NCBI RefSeq assembly: GCF_001418135.1
Contig: NZ_LIPQ01000254.1
Span: 1-33,565, forward strand
DNA: 33,565 nt
Source of the DNA: Streptomyces aureus
GTDB taxonomy: Bacteria > Actinomycetota > Actinomycetes > Streptomycetales > Streptomycetaceae
Reading direction: 5' to 3'
The position numbers were made by a program, and so were the translations under genes. The notes under the pieces are model-generated. The model was not told where the DNA came from and did not search any database. It was given only the letters and a program-made list of their open reading frames with translations. This document shows positions 15,836 to 24,214 of the stretch, in pieces. Within the stretch, counting starts at the first letter, position 1. Each line of letters starts with the position of its first letter.

Positions 15836-16903
15836 ATGCTGAGCATTCCCCACCACCCCGATGCCGCCGCCGAGGCGGGGCCCGCTGTCCAGGGGGAAAC
15901 CGCCGTCCAAGAGAAACCCACCACCCAGGCGGGCTCCGACGGCCCGTCCCCGTCCCGGGATGGCGGATGGGCGCGTGCAAGGCGCGTCCGCGTGGGCCGT
16001 CGTGGCCGCTTGATCGCAGCATTCGCGTGGTGTGGTGCGTTGCTGATGTTGCTGCATGCCCAGGTTCCGAACGGGTTTGGCCTGGGGAGTCTGTTTGAGA
16101 CGTTTCTGCCATGGTTTGGGCTGTGTGTTCCGGTGCTGCTCGGGTTGGCAGTGGTCCGGCGTTCCCGGCTGGCGGCTGTCGCTGTGGTCGTGCCCGCGCT
16201 CGTGTGGGCTTCTCTTCTCGGTGGTGCGGTCGTGGACAAGACCGCCGCCGGCGGAGACCTGATCGTGGTCACGCACAACGTGGGCGAAGCGAACCGGGAG
16301 CCCGGCGGGACCGCGCGCGCCCTCGCCCAGTCCGGGGCGCACGTTCTTGCTCTGGAGGAGTTGTCTTCGAAGACGACGCCTGTGTATGAGCGTGAGCTGG
16401 CCACGCGCTTTCCGTACCACTCGGTGCACCAGGGCGTCGGGGTGTGGAGTGTGTATCCGTTGCGTGGTGTGGAGCCGGTGCCGATCATGCCGTGGACGCG
16501 CGCGGTGCGGGCCACCGTTCACACGCCGAAAGGACCCGTCGCTGTATACGCCGCTCATCTTGCGTCGGTACGAGTCTCCCCGACTTCCGGGTTCGCCACT
16601 GCCCGCCGTAACGAGGCGGGAAGGAATCTCGCCGAGGCCGTGCGGGCGGAGCGCCTTCCCCGGGTCGTGGTGATGGGCGACTTCAACGGGACGGGTGAGG
16701 ACACTGCGCTGAGGCCGCTGACTTCCCAGCTGCGTTCCGCGCAGGAGGAGGCGGGCGCGGGTTTCGGTTTCACCTGGCCGGCCTCGTTCCCACTGGTACG
16801 GATCGACCAGATCCTCGTCAAGGGAGTGAGCCCGGTCTCCTCCTGGTCGCTGCCGTCCACGGGCAGTGACCACCTTCCCGTCGCGGCCTCGCTGCGGCTG
16901 TAA
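15836..16903 (+). CDS. Membrane-anchored endonuclease/exonuclease/phosphatase-family protein
   Basis: The 355-residue product starts at ATG 15836, 8 bases after GGAGG (15823-15827); earlier in-frame GTG and ATG codons (15809-15818) have no such site. Residues 1-50 are hydrophilic and cytoplasmic. Three hydrophobic segments follow (about 57-130: AAFAWCGALLMLLHAQV, WFGLCVPVLLGLAVV, AAVAVVVPALVWASLLGG). The catalytic domain then has the EEP signature: THNVG (Asn), LALEELSS (metal-binding Glu), VYAAHLAS, MGDFNG (Asp/Asn) and GSDHLPV (Asp/His). The domain thus faces outward. The family includes DNases, sphingomyelinases and phosphatases; substrate unknown. It lies 189 bp upstream of a two-component pair on the same strand, which suggests a link to envelope stress. 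Confidence 0.88.
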   Translation: MLSIPHHPDAAAEAGPAVQGETAVQEKPTTQAGSDGPSPSRDGGWARARRVRVGRRGRLIAAFAWCGALLMLLHAQVPNGFGLGSLFETFLPWFGLCVPVLLGLAVVRRSRLAAVAVVVPALVWASLLGGAVVDKTAAGGDLIVVTHNVGEANREPGGTARALAQSGAHVLALEELSSKTTPVYERELATRFPYHSVHQGVGVWSVYPLRGVEPVPIMPWTRAVRATVHTPKGPVAVYAAHLASVRVSPTSGFATARRNEAGRNLAEAVRAERLPRVVVMGDFNGTGEDTALRPLTSQLRSAQEEAGAGFGFTWPASFPLVRIDQILVKGVSPVSSWSLPSTGSDHLPVAASLRL

Positions 16904-16915
16904 CGACTGCGACAG

Positions 16916-16943
16916 AGCCGCCGAGCGGGTCGCCGCGGCGGCT
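16916..16943 (+). terminator. Candidate hairpin after the EEP-family gene
   Basis: AGCCGCC (16916-16922) pairs with GGCGGCT (16937-16943) over 7 bp with a 14-nt loop that can pair further (GCG/CGC). It begins 12 bases after the stop. Its strength is moderate, so read-through into the response regulator gene is possible. Confidence 0.35.
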
Positions 16944-17062
16944 GGCAGCCCTGCCCGGGGCGGCTGGCTCTACCGGGCTGACTGGCCTGCCCGAGCCTGC
17001 AGGGCTGTACCGCCCGGGCCTGCCGGCCGTACTGCCGGGCCTGCTGTCTACGATGACGAAAG

Positions 17063-17078
17063 CATACGTTTACGCATG
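17063..17078 (+). promoter_or_regulatory. Imperfect dyad upstream of the response regulator gene
   Basis: CATACG-TTTA-CGCATG forms a 6-bp dyad with one mismatch in an unusually AT-rich pocket that ends 15 bases before ATG 17093. It could be an operator or part of a promoter for the two-component genes. The pocket overlaps the expected -10 region. Confidence 0.3.
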
Positions 17079-17092
17079 AACAGATAGGTGGC

Positions 17093-17923
17093 ATGTCGGT
17101 CATCCGAGTACCAGGTCCGGTCCGTGTTCTCGTCGTCGAGGACGATGCGGTCATCCGCCGTGCTGTCCAGCTTTTCCTGGAGCGTTATGGCTATGAGGTC
17201 GCGGTGGCTGCGGACGGGCTTGCCGGCCTGGAGGCGTTCCGGGCCGATGCGCATGATCTGCTGATCCTGGATGTGATGCTGCCCGAGCTCGATGGCGTCG
17301 GGCTGTGCCGGCGGATCCGGGAGGAGAGTCTGGTACCGATCCTGATGATGTCCGCGAGGGGCGATGCCCTGGATGTCGTTGCCGGATTGGAAGCGGGCGC
17401 TGACGACTATGTCGTCAAGCCCGTCGATACTGCCGTTCTCATTGCCCGTATCCGTATGCTGCTGCGCCGTGCGAGCTTCCAACGCCCCGAAGGCGCGCAG
17501 AAGCCCTCCACGCGCTCTCCGCACTCCCAAGCAGGCGCCGACCGGTCCGGTGCAATGACCCTGGACCGATCCGGTGCGGTGTCCCTGCACAAGGCCGGTG
17601 CGGGGCCTGTGGACCGGGTCCGCGCCGCGGCCCCGCACATGCTGGTCTTCGGTGATGTCACCGTGAACACCACCGGTCTGGAAGTACATCGTGACGGCCG
17701 GCCGGTTCCGCTGACTCCCACCGAGCTGCGTCTCCTTCTTCACTTCGCGGCGGCGCCGGGCATCGTGCAGGATCGCCGGCGGTTGCTGCGGGAGGTCTGG
17801 GACTACGGCTGGGAAGGCGATACCCGGGTCGTGGACCTGTGTGTCCTGCGCCTGCGCAAGAAGATCGGGGCGGACCGGATCGAGACCGTCCGCGGCTTCG
17901 GCTACAAACTCGTCCGCGACTGA
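17093..17923 (+). CDS. OmpR/PhoB-family response regulator, CseB-like
   Basis: The 276-residue product has an N-terminal receiver domain: acidic pair in VLVVEDDAVI, phosphoacceptor Asp in LLILDVMLPELDGVGL (about residue 62), MMSARGD and the KPVD Lys near 112. The C-terminal winged helix contains PLTPTELRLLLHFA, VWDYGWEGDTRVVDL and ETVRGFGYKL. It resembles the cell-envelope-stress regulator CseB of S. coelicolor in my memory of that family, notably the DYGW.GDTRVVD run. An extended linker (about 130-185) carries a short internal repeat, DRSGAMTL/DRSGAVSL/HKAGAGPV, not usual for the family. The kinase gene starts 16 nt after the stop. No sigE-like sigma factor gene is adjacent, unlike the cse operon. 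Confidence 0.92.
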   Translation: MSVIRVPGPVRVLVVEDDAVIRRAVQLFLERYGYEVAVAADGLAGLEAFRADAHDLLILDVMLPELDGVGLCRRIREESLVPILMMSARGDALDVVAGLEAGADDYVVKPVDTAVLIARIRMLLRRASFQRPEGAQKPSTRSPHSQAGADRSGAMTLDRSGAVSLHKAGAGPVDRVRAAAPHMLVFGDVTVNTTGLEVHRDGRPVPLTPTELRLLLHFAAAPGIVQDRRRLLREVWDYGWEGDTRVVDLCVLRLRKKIGADRIETVRGFGYKLVRD

Positions 17924-17939
17924 GAGACCAAGTCCGCTG

Positions 17940-19235
17940 ATGGCACCTTTCAACCCACGCGCGCTGCGCTGGAAGATCGCCGCTTTGACCGCGGCCGCGT
18001 GCTGTGCGGTGGCCGCTGTGATCGGCGTCCTCGTCCACCAGGCCATGGCCGAACGCGGCGACCGTACCGGCGAACAACGCCTCACCGCCCGCCTGGCCGC
18101 CGCGGAGCGCGAATACACCCGCACCGGCACCACCCCCCTCGACGTTGAGATCCTCACCCCCCGCCAACTGCAGGCGCCCCTCGCGCACGCACTGGCCACC
18201 AAGGACCCGAACGGTCTGTTCGCGACCTGGTACGACAAGAAGCCACCCAACTGGTACTGGCTGTGGGCGGCCATGCCCATCGAGGGCGACCGGGTACTCG
18301 TCGCCCGCACGGACATGAGTACCGAGGTACGCGGTCTCCAGCTCCTGGACCGCAGCATCATCACAGCCGTGCTGGCCGCCCTTGCGGTCATCGTGCCGCT
18401 CGCCGCACTGGCCACCGAGCCGATCAACCGCCGGCTGCGTCACGGGTCCCGTACCGCCCGGGCCATCGCCGACGGGGACCTCGACGCCCGGATCGGTACC
18501 CCGGGCCGGGCCCGTGACGAGATCACCGACATGTCGGCCGCCATGGACACCATGGCCGAGACTCTGCAGCGCAAGCTGGAGAACGAGCGACGCTTCACCG
18601 CGGACGTCGCCCACGAACTACGCACCCCGCTGATGGGCCTGTCCACCGCCGCCGAGCTCCTCCCGCAGGGCGACGAAGCAGCTGAACTCGTCCGCGACCG
18701 GGCCCTGGCACTGAACGCCCTGGTCGAGGACCTTCTCGAGGTCTCCCGGCTCGACGCCGGCGCCGAACGGGCCCGGGCCGACGCCGTCCCGCTGGGGGAA
18801 CTGGTCGCCGACGTCGTGGACCGGACCGGAACCCAGACCCTCGTCACGGTCAGGGACGCCGCTGTGGTGCAGACCGATGCGCGACGAGTGGAACGGATCG
18901 TGGTCAACCTGGTCACCAACGCACACCGGCACGGAGCGCTCCCCGTCGAGGTCACCGTCACCGGTACCCGGATCGTGGTAGGGGATCACGGGCCCGGCTT
19001 TCCCGCCGTGCTTCTCGACGAGGGGCCGCAGCGTTTCCGTACGGGATCCTCCGCTCGGGGACGCGGCCACGGCCTCGGACTCACCATCGCACTCGGCCAG
19101 GCCGAGGTCCTTGGCGCCCGGCTGGCCTTTGCCAACACTCCCGGCGCAGGCGCGACCGCCACCCTCGACCTGCCCCCGACCCCACCTGAAACGCATCCGC
19201 AAGACTTTGCGGCGACGGAGACGACGGCGCACTGA
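17940..19235 (+). CDS. Sensor histidine kinase, partner of the response regulator
   Basis: The 431-residue product starts at ATG 17940, 16 bases after the regulator stop. A first hydrophobic segment (about 12-34) and a second (about 140-160: IITAVLAALAVIVPLAALA) enclose a short extracellular sensor of about 105 residues containing LFATWYDKKPPNWYWLW. A HAMP-like linker follows (RTARAIADGDLDARIG). The H box is FTADVAHELRTPL with the phospho-His near 226, the N box VNLVTNAHRHG, the G1 box VGDHGPGF and the G2 box GRGHGLGLTIA. The pair is CseBC-like; the small aromatic-rich sensor suggests an envelope or lipid-linked signal, which is inference. A partial second copy of this gene's 3' end lies about 660 bp downstream. 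Confidence 0.93.
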   Translation: MAPFNPRALRWKIAALTAAACCAVAAVIGVLVHQAMAERGDRTGEQRLTARLAAAEREYTRTGTTPLDVEILTPRQLQAPLAHALATKDPNGLFATWYDKKPPNWYWLWAAMPIEGDRVLVARTDMSTEVRGLQLLDRSIITAVLAALAVIVPLAALATEPINRRLRHGSRTARAIADGDLDARIGTPGRARDEITDMSAAMDTMAETLQRKLENERRFTADVAHELRTPLMGLSTAAELLPQGDEAAELVRDRALALNALVEDLLEVSRLDAGAERARADAVPLGELVADVVDRTGTQTLVTVRDAAVVQTDARRVERIVVNLVTNAHRHGALPVEVTVTGTRIVVGDHGPGFPAVLLDEGPQRFRTGSSARGRGHGLGLTIALGQAEVLGARLAFANTPGAGATATLDLPPTPPETHPQDFAATETTAH

Positions 19236-19289
19236 ACGGCCCCCGCCTTACGCACCCGAGAGGGACGGCGGTCACGTGATCTTCGCCGC

Positions 19290-19470
19290 GGCTCAGCCCA
19301 GAGTGCGACGAACGCGGTCCGGCCGGCGAGAAGGCGGGCCGACCATTCCGCGTAGGCCTCGGCGGGCCAGCCGTTCCTGCGGAAGAGGACGACGGAGAGC
19401 TGGGCTCCGACCGCATACTTCGCCACGGACATCACGGAGCCGTTCGTCCTGACCGACGGCACCTCGACGT
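19290..19470 (-). pseudogene. Possible remnant of a PLP-dependent decarboxylase C-terminus
   Basis: On the minus strand one frame reads GAQLSVVLFRRNGWPAEAYA followed by EWSARLLAGRTAFVALWAEP. This resembles the C-terminal region of group II pyridoxal-dependent decarboxylases (VLF+R.GW....Y..WS..LL...TAFV.PT), after which the family's closing RFAFLNP segment is missing. The surroundings are low-complexity in every frame. I infer an eroded fragment left in the spacer between the kinase and carboxypeptidase genes. Confidence 0.35.
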
Positions 19471-19746
19471 CCCGACGGGCCCGCGCACCGAGCCGCTCCC
19501 CCGGCGTTCTGAAGGAGGTCCGCGGCCAGGGGGCATGTCTGCACTTCGTCTCCGACGACGGAACAGCCCGTCCGAACTCTGTCCAGCACACCGCTGGTCG
19601 GCCTCCCGCTTCGCCATTCTGAGACCACCGCACCGCACCGCCCGAAGGCCGGATCGCTCTCACGGCTCACGTGCACCCGCCCCAGAAAGCGGGGGCGGGA
19701 AGGGGATGGTGGTCGCAGGGCCGCCCATCGGCTCCACCCCGACAGG

Positions 19747-19893
19747 TCGCACTGGGGCAGGCAGGCCAAGGTGCTCGGGGCCCGGCTGGCCTTCGGCAAT
19801 TCTCCCGGCGCAGGCGCGGCCCCCACCCTCGATCTCCCGTCGGCCTCCCCTGAAACGTAACCGCAACAAGACCCCGCGGCGACCGAAACAGTC
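19747..19893 (+). pseudogene. Fragment of a second histidine kinase C-terminus
   Basis: This stretch aligns with the 3' end of the kinase gene (19086-19225) with high identity and short indels. Both have TCGCACT..G.CAGGC at the start, then GCCCGGCTGGCCTT (19109-19122 and 19779-19792), CTCCCGGCGCAGGCGCG, CCCACCCTCGA-like sequence, CTGAAACG and GCGGCGAC. In frame it reads GARLAFGNSPGAGAAPTLDL and stops at TAA 19858-19860. Differences at codon level show it is a diverged paralogue, not a recent copy. Only about 145 bases remain. Confidence 0.75.
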
Positions 19894-19973
19894 ACGCCCC
19901 CCTCTGGAAGTACGTGCCCTCGAAGGTCGATTCAGGTGCGGGATTCGCACCCGTCCAGCCTTGGAGGTCCCTC

Positions 19974-20972
19974 ATGCCCGCCGGCTCCCGCTGCCGCACC
20001 GCTCTCCGCCGGCCCGCCGTCCTGTACCTGTCCGCCGCCCTCCTCGCGAGTACTGCGGCCGGCTGGTACACCCTCACTGGAGGAGAGGTCTCCGGCCCCG
20101 GCGGAAACGCGCCCTCCAGTCCCGGCGCCGCCGCAGGCACCGAACCGTCTGCCGTCCTGAGCTGGTCAAGGGACCTGCCGTGGCCGGCGGAGGGGCAGTC
20201 GAGCGCGGAAGTCGAAGGCCTCGGCAGTCTCGGGACCAGCGGCGAGCAGACACCTGTGCCGATCGCGAGCATCACCAAAGTCATGACGGCGTACGTGATC
20301 CTCACCAGCCACCCCCTGCCCGCAGCCGAGCAGGGCGCCAAGGTGACCGCCGACCAGCAGGCCGCCGAAGAGTCGTACTCCCCGACAGAGTCGACGGCAC
20401 CGCTCGTGGCCGGCCGTGCCTACACACAGCGCGAGCTCCTGGAGCTCATGATGCTGCCCTCCGGCAACAACGTGGCCAGGCTCCTGGCCCGCTGGGACGC
20501 GGGCAGCCAGGAAGAGTTCGCCAAGAAGATGAACAAGGCCGCCTCAAGCCTCGCGATGAACCACACGACCTACACGGGAGCCTCGGGCATAGAGCCCACC
20601 ACGAAGAGCACGGCAGCCGACCAGCTGAAACTGGCCCGTGCCGTCATGAAGAACGAGGCCTTCCGCCAGATCGTCGCGACCCCCGCCGTCACGGCCCCCG
20701 GTCTTGGCGTGGAGATCCGCAACAGCAACAGGCTCCTCGGCCAGGACGGAGTGATCGGCCTGAAGACCGGCTCCTCCACCCCGGCCGGCGGCAACCTCAT
20801 GTGGGCCGCCACCGCGAACATCGAAGGCACCTCCCGCCTCATCCTCGGTGTCGTCCTCCACCAGCAAGCCGGCACCAACCCCACCCAGGCCATGGCCACC
20901 GCCTTCTCCACCAGCCACACCCTCATCACCGCCATCCGCAACGCCCTCCCACAGGCCCTCGCGGGACCGTGA
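19974..20972 (+). CDS. D-alanyl-D-alanine carboxypeptidase (low-molecular-weight PBP)
   Basis: The 332-residue product starts at ATG 19974, 6 bases after GGAGG (19963-19967). A hydrophobic segment near residues 18-34 (LYLSAALLASTAAGWYTL) acts as membrane anchor or uncleaved signal. The serine-type active-site motifs are all present: SITK in PIASITKVMTAYV (about residue 100), SGN in LPSGNNVARLL (about 163) and KTG in IGLKTGSSTPAGG (about 264). Such enzymes trim the terminal D-Ala of peptidoglycan stem peptides and bind penicillin. It follows the envelope two-component pair on the same strand, about 740 bp away. The fragment of a second kinase just upstream suggests it once had its own regulatory genes. 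Confidence 0.92.
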   Translation: MPAGSRCRTALRRPAVLYLSAALLASTAAGWYTLTGGEVSGPGGNAPSSPGAAAGTEPSAVLSWSRDLPWPAEGQSSAEVEGLGSLGTSGEQTPVPIASITKVMTAYVILTSHPLPAAEQGAKVTADQQAAEESYSPTESTAPLVAGRAYTQRELLELMMLPSGNNVARLLARWDAGSQEEFAKKMNKAASSLAMNHTTYTGASGIEPTTKSTAADQLKLARAVMKNEAFRQIVATPAVTAPGLGVEIRNSNRLLGQDGVIGLKTGSSTPAGGNLMWAATANIEGTSRLILGVVLHQQAGTNPTQAMATAFSTSHTLITAIRNALPQALAGP

Positions 20973-21345
20973 GAGGCCCTACGCAACCGGGCATACGCAG
21001 CGTCGCCGCCCACCGGCGCGGGGTTCTGGAGGGAACCCTTGCCGAGTAGGAGAAGGGACTGCGGCGGCAACGGACCGCCGTGCAGCGGATGCGTACCGAA
21101 GGCAGCCGGATGGGCCTGCTCTCCGAGTTCGTCACCCGACGTCTCGAGAACCTGCCCACAGACTCCCTGCATCAGGCGGACCTGGACACTCTGCTTGACC
21201 GGCCCGGAGGCCACCGTGACGCATGCGTTCTGGGCGCTGGGGTTCCGCTACTGCTCGGCCACGCCGATGCCCGCAACCCCGCCTCGGCTCCCGGCGGCGC
21301 CGCCGTACGCCTCGTCGACGTGTGGTGCCTCTCGGTCGAGCATGC
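20973..21345. other. Convergent spacer between carboxypeptidase and MFS genes
   Basis: The two neighbours converge here. One plus-strand frame contains MGLLSEFVTRRLENLPTDSL from about 21110, with plausible helical composition but no recognised family. No clear bidirectional terminator hairpin was found. Confidence 0.3.
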
Positions 21346-22545
21346 TCAGCCGGCTACAGCGGAGGCAGCCAGGAGCGTCGCGGCGGCAAGGGCGCCCCAG
21401 AGGGCAGCCGGGCCGTGGGGTGCAAGAGTGGTGATGGCCGCCGGGGAGACGGCGAGCCCGAAACCCGTGGAGAGCTGGAAGCGGGCGAGGACTCGTCCGA
21501 GCGCATGCGCCGGGGCGAGGGCGGTGACGAGCGCGGTGGCGCTGCCCGCGTAGATGATCTCGCCGAGGGTGCAGACCACGGACACCGCAGTGATGGTCGG
21601 GGCAGCCCAGCCGTGTGCCAGGGATGCGGCCGCGAGGAAGCCGAGGTAGGAGGCGGTCAGCACCACACCGGCGACCGCCAGCACGGACCGGCGGGGGAAG
21701 CGGGACAGCAGGACGGTGACGGGGACCTGCAAGGTGACCACCAGCACCGTGTTGGCCACGAAGATGACCGCAGGCCACATCGGGGAAGCGTGCATCTGCG
21801 TCACCAGAACCAGGGGGAGCGCGATCTCCGGGACATTGAGGCAGAAGGCGTAGATCACGTTGGCGGCCAGCAGCGTACGCATCCGGGGTGCAGGCTCGCC
21901 GCCCTCGTCCTTGGCCACGACCGGGACCGCAGAGGGAGCGGTCGGGTGGGCGTGAACGTGGACGGACCACGTCAGGGTCGCCGCGGCGAGGTAGGCGAGG
22001 GCGGTGACGACTGCCAGAGCCTGCAGGGCGGTGGTGCCGCCCGTCAGGCATGCGGTGGCAAGGAGGGCACCGGCACCCAGTCCGGCGTTGCGCAGGGCGC
22101 GGCCTCCTGCGAGGGCGGCATCGCGTTCCCGCCGGTGGGCGATGGTGGCGACGAGGGCGGCGTGGGCGGCCGGCCATGCCTGGTTGCCGATCCCGAGGAA
22201 GAGCGCGGCCGTAGTGAACAGCCCCGTGTTACCCGTCGGGGTGGCCAGCAGCAGCACCACGCCCAGCACCCGCACGAGCATCGACGCCGCCACGACCGTG
22301 CTGCGTGCGCCCCGGTCCAGCCATCGCCCTACCGCGGGCATACACAGGAGACCCGCGACGATGCCGACTGTCATCGCGATGCCTGTCGCCGGCGCGGACA
22401 GCCCGAGGACCGTCACCCCGTACAGCAGCAGGAACGGCCGCAACAAGCCCGTGCCGAGCGCGTCCACGGCGAGAGCGACGGCGTAGCGGGGGCCTCCGGA
22501 CGCATGCAGGAGAGCGCGGGGACGGATCTGAGCGGTGGTTGCCAT
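21346..22545 (-). CDS. MFS transporter
   Basis: The product has 399 residues when started at ATG 22545; the frame is open 12 codons further up, but that would overlap the operator palindrome. About twelve hydrophobic segments are visible with a central hydrophilic loop (about 187-213, VVAKDEGGEPAPRMRTL). The loop between helices 2 and 3 has GRWLDRGARSTVV, a version of the MFS motif A (GxxxDRxGRR). The protein resembles drug/solute efflux carriers; no substrate is evident. It is transcribed divergently from an ArsR-type regulator across a 99-bp region with a perfect inverted repeat, so repression by that regulator is likely. Confidence 0.88.
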   Translation of the reverse strand: MATTAQIRPRALLHASGGPRYAVALAVDALGTGLLRPFLLLYGVTVLGLSAPATGIAMTVGIVAGLLCMPAVGRWLDRGARSTVVAASMLVRVLGVVLLLATPTGNTGLFTTAALFLGIGNQAWPAAHAALVATIAHRRERDAALAGGRALRNAGLGAGALLATACLTGGTTALQALAVVTALAYLAAATLTWSVHVHAHPTAPSAVPVVAKDEGGEPAPRMRTLLAANVIYAFCLNVPEIALPLVLVTQMHASPMWPAVIFVANTVLVVTLQVPVTVLLSRFPRRSVLAVAGVVLTASYLGFLAAASLAHGWAAPTITAVSVVCTLGEIIYAGSATALVTALAPAHALGRVLARFQLSTGFGLAVSPAAITTLAPHGPAALWGALAAATLLAASAVAG

Positions 22546-22580
22546 GGCGCCCAAGCTGATGCCGGGCCGGCGATGCGGCA

Positions 22581-22609
22581 CGCCGGTTGACGCACACTGT
22601 CAACCGGCG
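22581..22609. promoter_or_regulatory. Perfect 11-bp inverted repeat operator between divergent genes
   Basis: CGCCGGTTGAC (22581-22591) and GTCAACCGGCG (22599-22609) are exact complements separated by 7 bp. The site lies 35 bases before the MFS start and 35 bases before the regulator start, so it is centred between the two genes. It is the obvious binding site for the ArsR-type protein, which would control both directions. Confidence 0.75.
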
Positions 22610-22644
22610 GCGTCATCGGCCGCACGGCCCTTGATGATGGAGGG

Positions 22645-23730
22645 ATGACGCTGCGCATCGACATCACCGGACTGCCCGCCGGACGGCTGTGGTTCGCCGC
22701 CTCCCCGCTGGCCGAGCTGACCGCGATGCTGCACGTCCTGGCCGAACCCGCACACCACCCGCAGCTGGCCGACTGGGCCGACGACGTCTGGGCCGCAATG
22801 CCGTCCGAACTGGCCCGGCAACTGAGAGAAGCGCAGTTCCTCTGGCGCTCCTCGCGAGCCGACTTCCTCGTCCCCGCCCGACCCCGACGCACCCTCACAG
22901 CAGAGCTCGACGACCTGGACCGGATCGACGACGAAACCTACGTCGCCACCGCGCTCACCACCACATGCGGCAACAATCGCATCCACTTTCCAGCAGCGTC
23001 ACCACTCGCCGACCGAGCCGCCCGTGAGCACGCTCTGGACCTCGCCCAAGCCCGAGGGGCACTCCAAGAAGCCTTCGCGGAACGGCTCCTCGCGGACCCG
23101 ACCGCCGTACGAGCGCGGGTACGCCGCACCCTCGAACAGTGCGCCGAGGCATTCTTCGACACCGCCTGGACCGCCGTCGCCATGGAACTCGCCACCGACC
23201 TGCGGCTGAAGAACGACCTGCTGAAACGACACGGGATCGAGGCAGCTCTCGGCTCCGTCTCCAGCGCGGTCACCCTGGCACCGGACGGCGGCAGCATCCT
23301 CGTGGACCAACTGCAGGACAACACAACCACCGCCCACGACCGCGGCGTCACCTTCATCCCGAGCGCCTACGGCCGCCCTCACCTGGTGGTCATCCACGCG
23401 CCGGGACGGCGGCCGGTCGTGCAGTACCCGGCGACCGGACCAAGCCCGTCACAGCCCGTGCCGCAGGAAACCGTTGCGCTTCGACTCGAAGCACTGGCAC
23501 ACCCCGTACGTCTGCGGCTGCTCCGCACCCTCGCCCGCGGCCCGCACACCAACAGCGAACTCGCCCACGCCTGGAAGCTCTCTCCCCCGGAAGTCTCCCG
23601 CCACCTCACCGTCCTACGTCACGCAGGCCTCCTCACCGCCCAGCGGCGCGGGCGCTACGTCCACTACACCCTCGACCACACACACATCGCGACACTCGGC
23701 ACAGACCTCCTCACCGCCCTCCTGCGCTGA
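22645..23730 (+). CDS. ArsR-type regulator with long N-terminal domain
   Basis: The 361-residue product has its DNA-binding domain at the C-terminus: LRLEALAHPVRLRLLRTLAR (about 276-295), ELAHAWKLSPPEVSRHLTVL (recognition helix, about 304-323) and LLTAQRRGRYVHYTL (wing). The first 260 residues form a separate domain often found ahead of such helices in Streptomyces regulators (DUF5937-like as I recall), probably the effector-binding part. It contains a single Cys pair region (TTTCGNN and EQCAEAF), but no clear metal site. GGAGGG ends directly before ATG 22645, unusually close, so the true start could be a little downstream. It is divergent from the MFS gene and probably represses it. Confidence 0.88.
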   Translation: MTLRIDITGLPAGRLWFAASPLAELTAMLHVLAEPAHHPQLADWADDVWAAMPSELARQLREAQFLWRSSRADFLVPARPRRTLTAELDDLDRIDDETYVATALTTTCGNNRIHFPAASPLADRAAREHALDLAQARGALQEAFAERLLADPTAVRARVRRTLEQCAEAFFDTAWTAVAMELATDLRLKNDLLKRHGIEAALGSVSSAVTLAPDGGSILVDQLQDNTTTAHDRGVTFIPSAYGRPHLVVIHAPGRRPVVQYPATGPSPSQPVPQETVALRLEALAHPVRLRLLRTLARGPHTNSELAHAWKLSPPEVSRHLTVLRHAGLLTAQRRGRYVHYTLDHTHIATLGTDLLTALLR

Positions 23731-24214
23731 ACAGCAGCGGGCTGCCGGGCCAAGGGCACAGTCCAGCCACGACGAGGCACGCCTCGCCGCAGTACGCGTC
23801 CACTCTCGCCGACAGCGTCGTACGTCTGACGCTGGAGTCCCTTGAGCGCTGTGGCCTCGGCAAGGCGAACCGCATGCCCGTCTTGGTTCTCAGCAGGACT
23901 TCCCCATCCGATGCGGACTTCGCGGCCGTCGACACCCCGATGAGGGCGGAACCTGACGTCGCCCTCGCCTACGGGCCGACGCAGCCCACAAGCAACCTGT
24001 CGCCCGTATCGAGACGCACAGCGATCAGGCTGGATACGCCGGGCGCATGAGGCCTCTCAAGATCGGCGGGTCGATTGTGGTGCTCGTGATCTCGAGGACC
24101 AGGCTGCCTGGATACGGATGGTCTCGCTCGCGGCACCGCTTCCAGCTCGGGGCGACCCGCCTTGCTGGGGCGGGATGCCCAGGGGGTGCCTTCAGCTGGG
24201 GCGGCCGGCGCCCG
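23731..24214. other. Convergent spacer between regulator and TspO genes
   Basis: No gene is recognised. One plus-strand frame contains RMPVLVLSRTSPSDADFAAV (about 23870-23930), which may be a relic, but I cannot place it in a family. Confidence 0.3.

Larger units (their letters stand above)
19236..19973. other. Remnant-filled spacer between kinase and carboxypeptidase genes
   Basis: This 738-bp stretch has no intact gene. It contains the decarboxylase-like minus-strand fragment and the kinase-tail fragment. Long frames cross it in several directions but are Arg/Pro/Gly-rich and not family-like. Confidence 0.5.
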
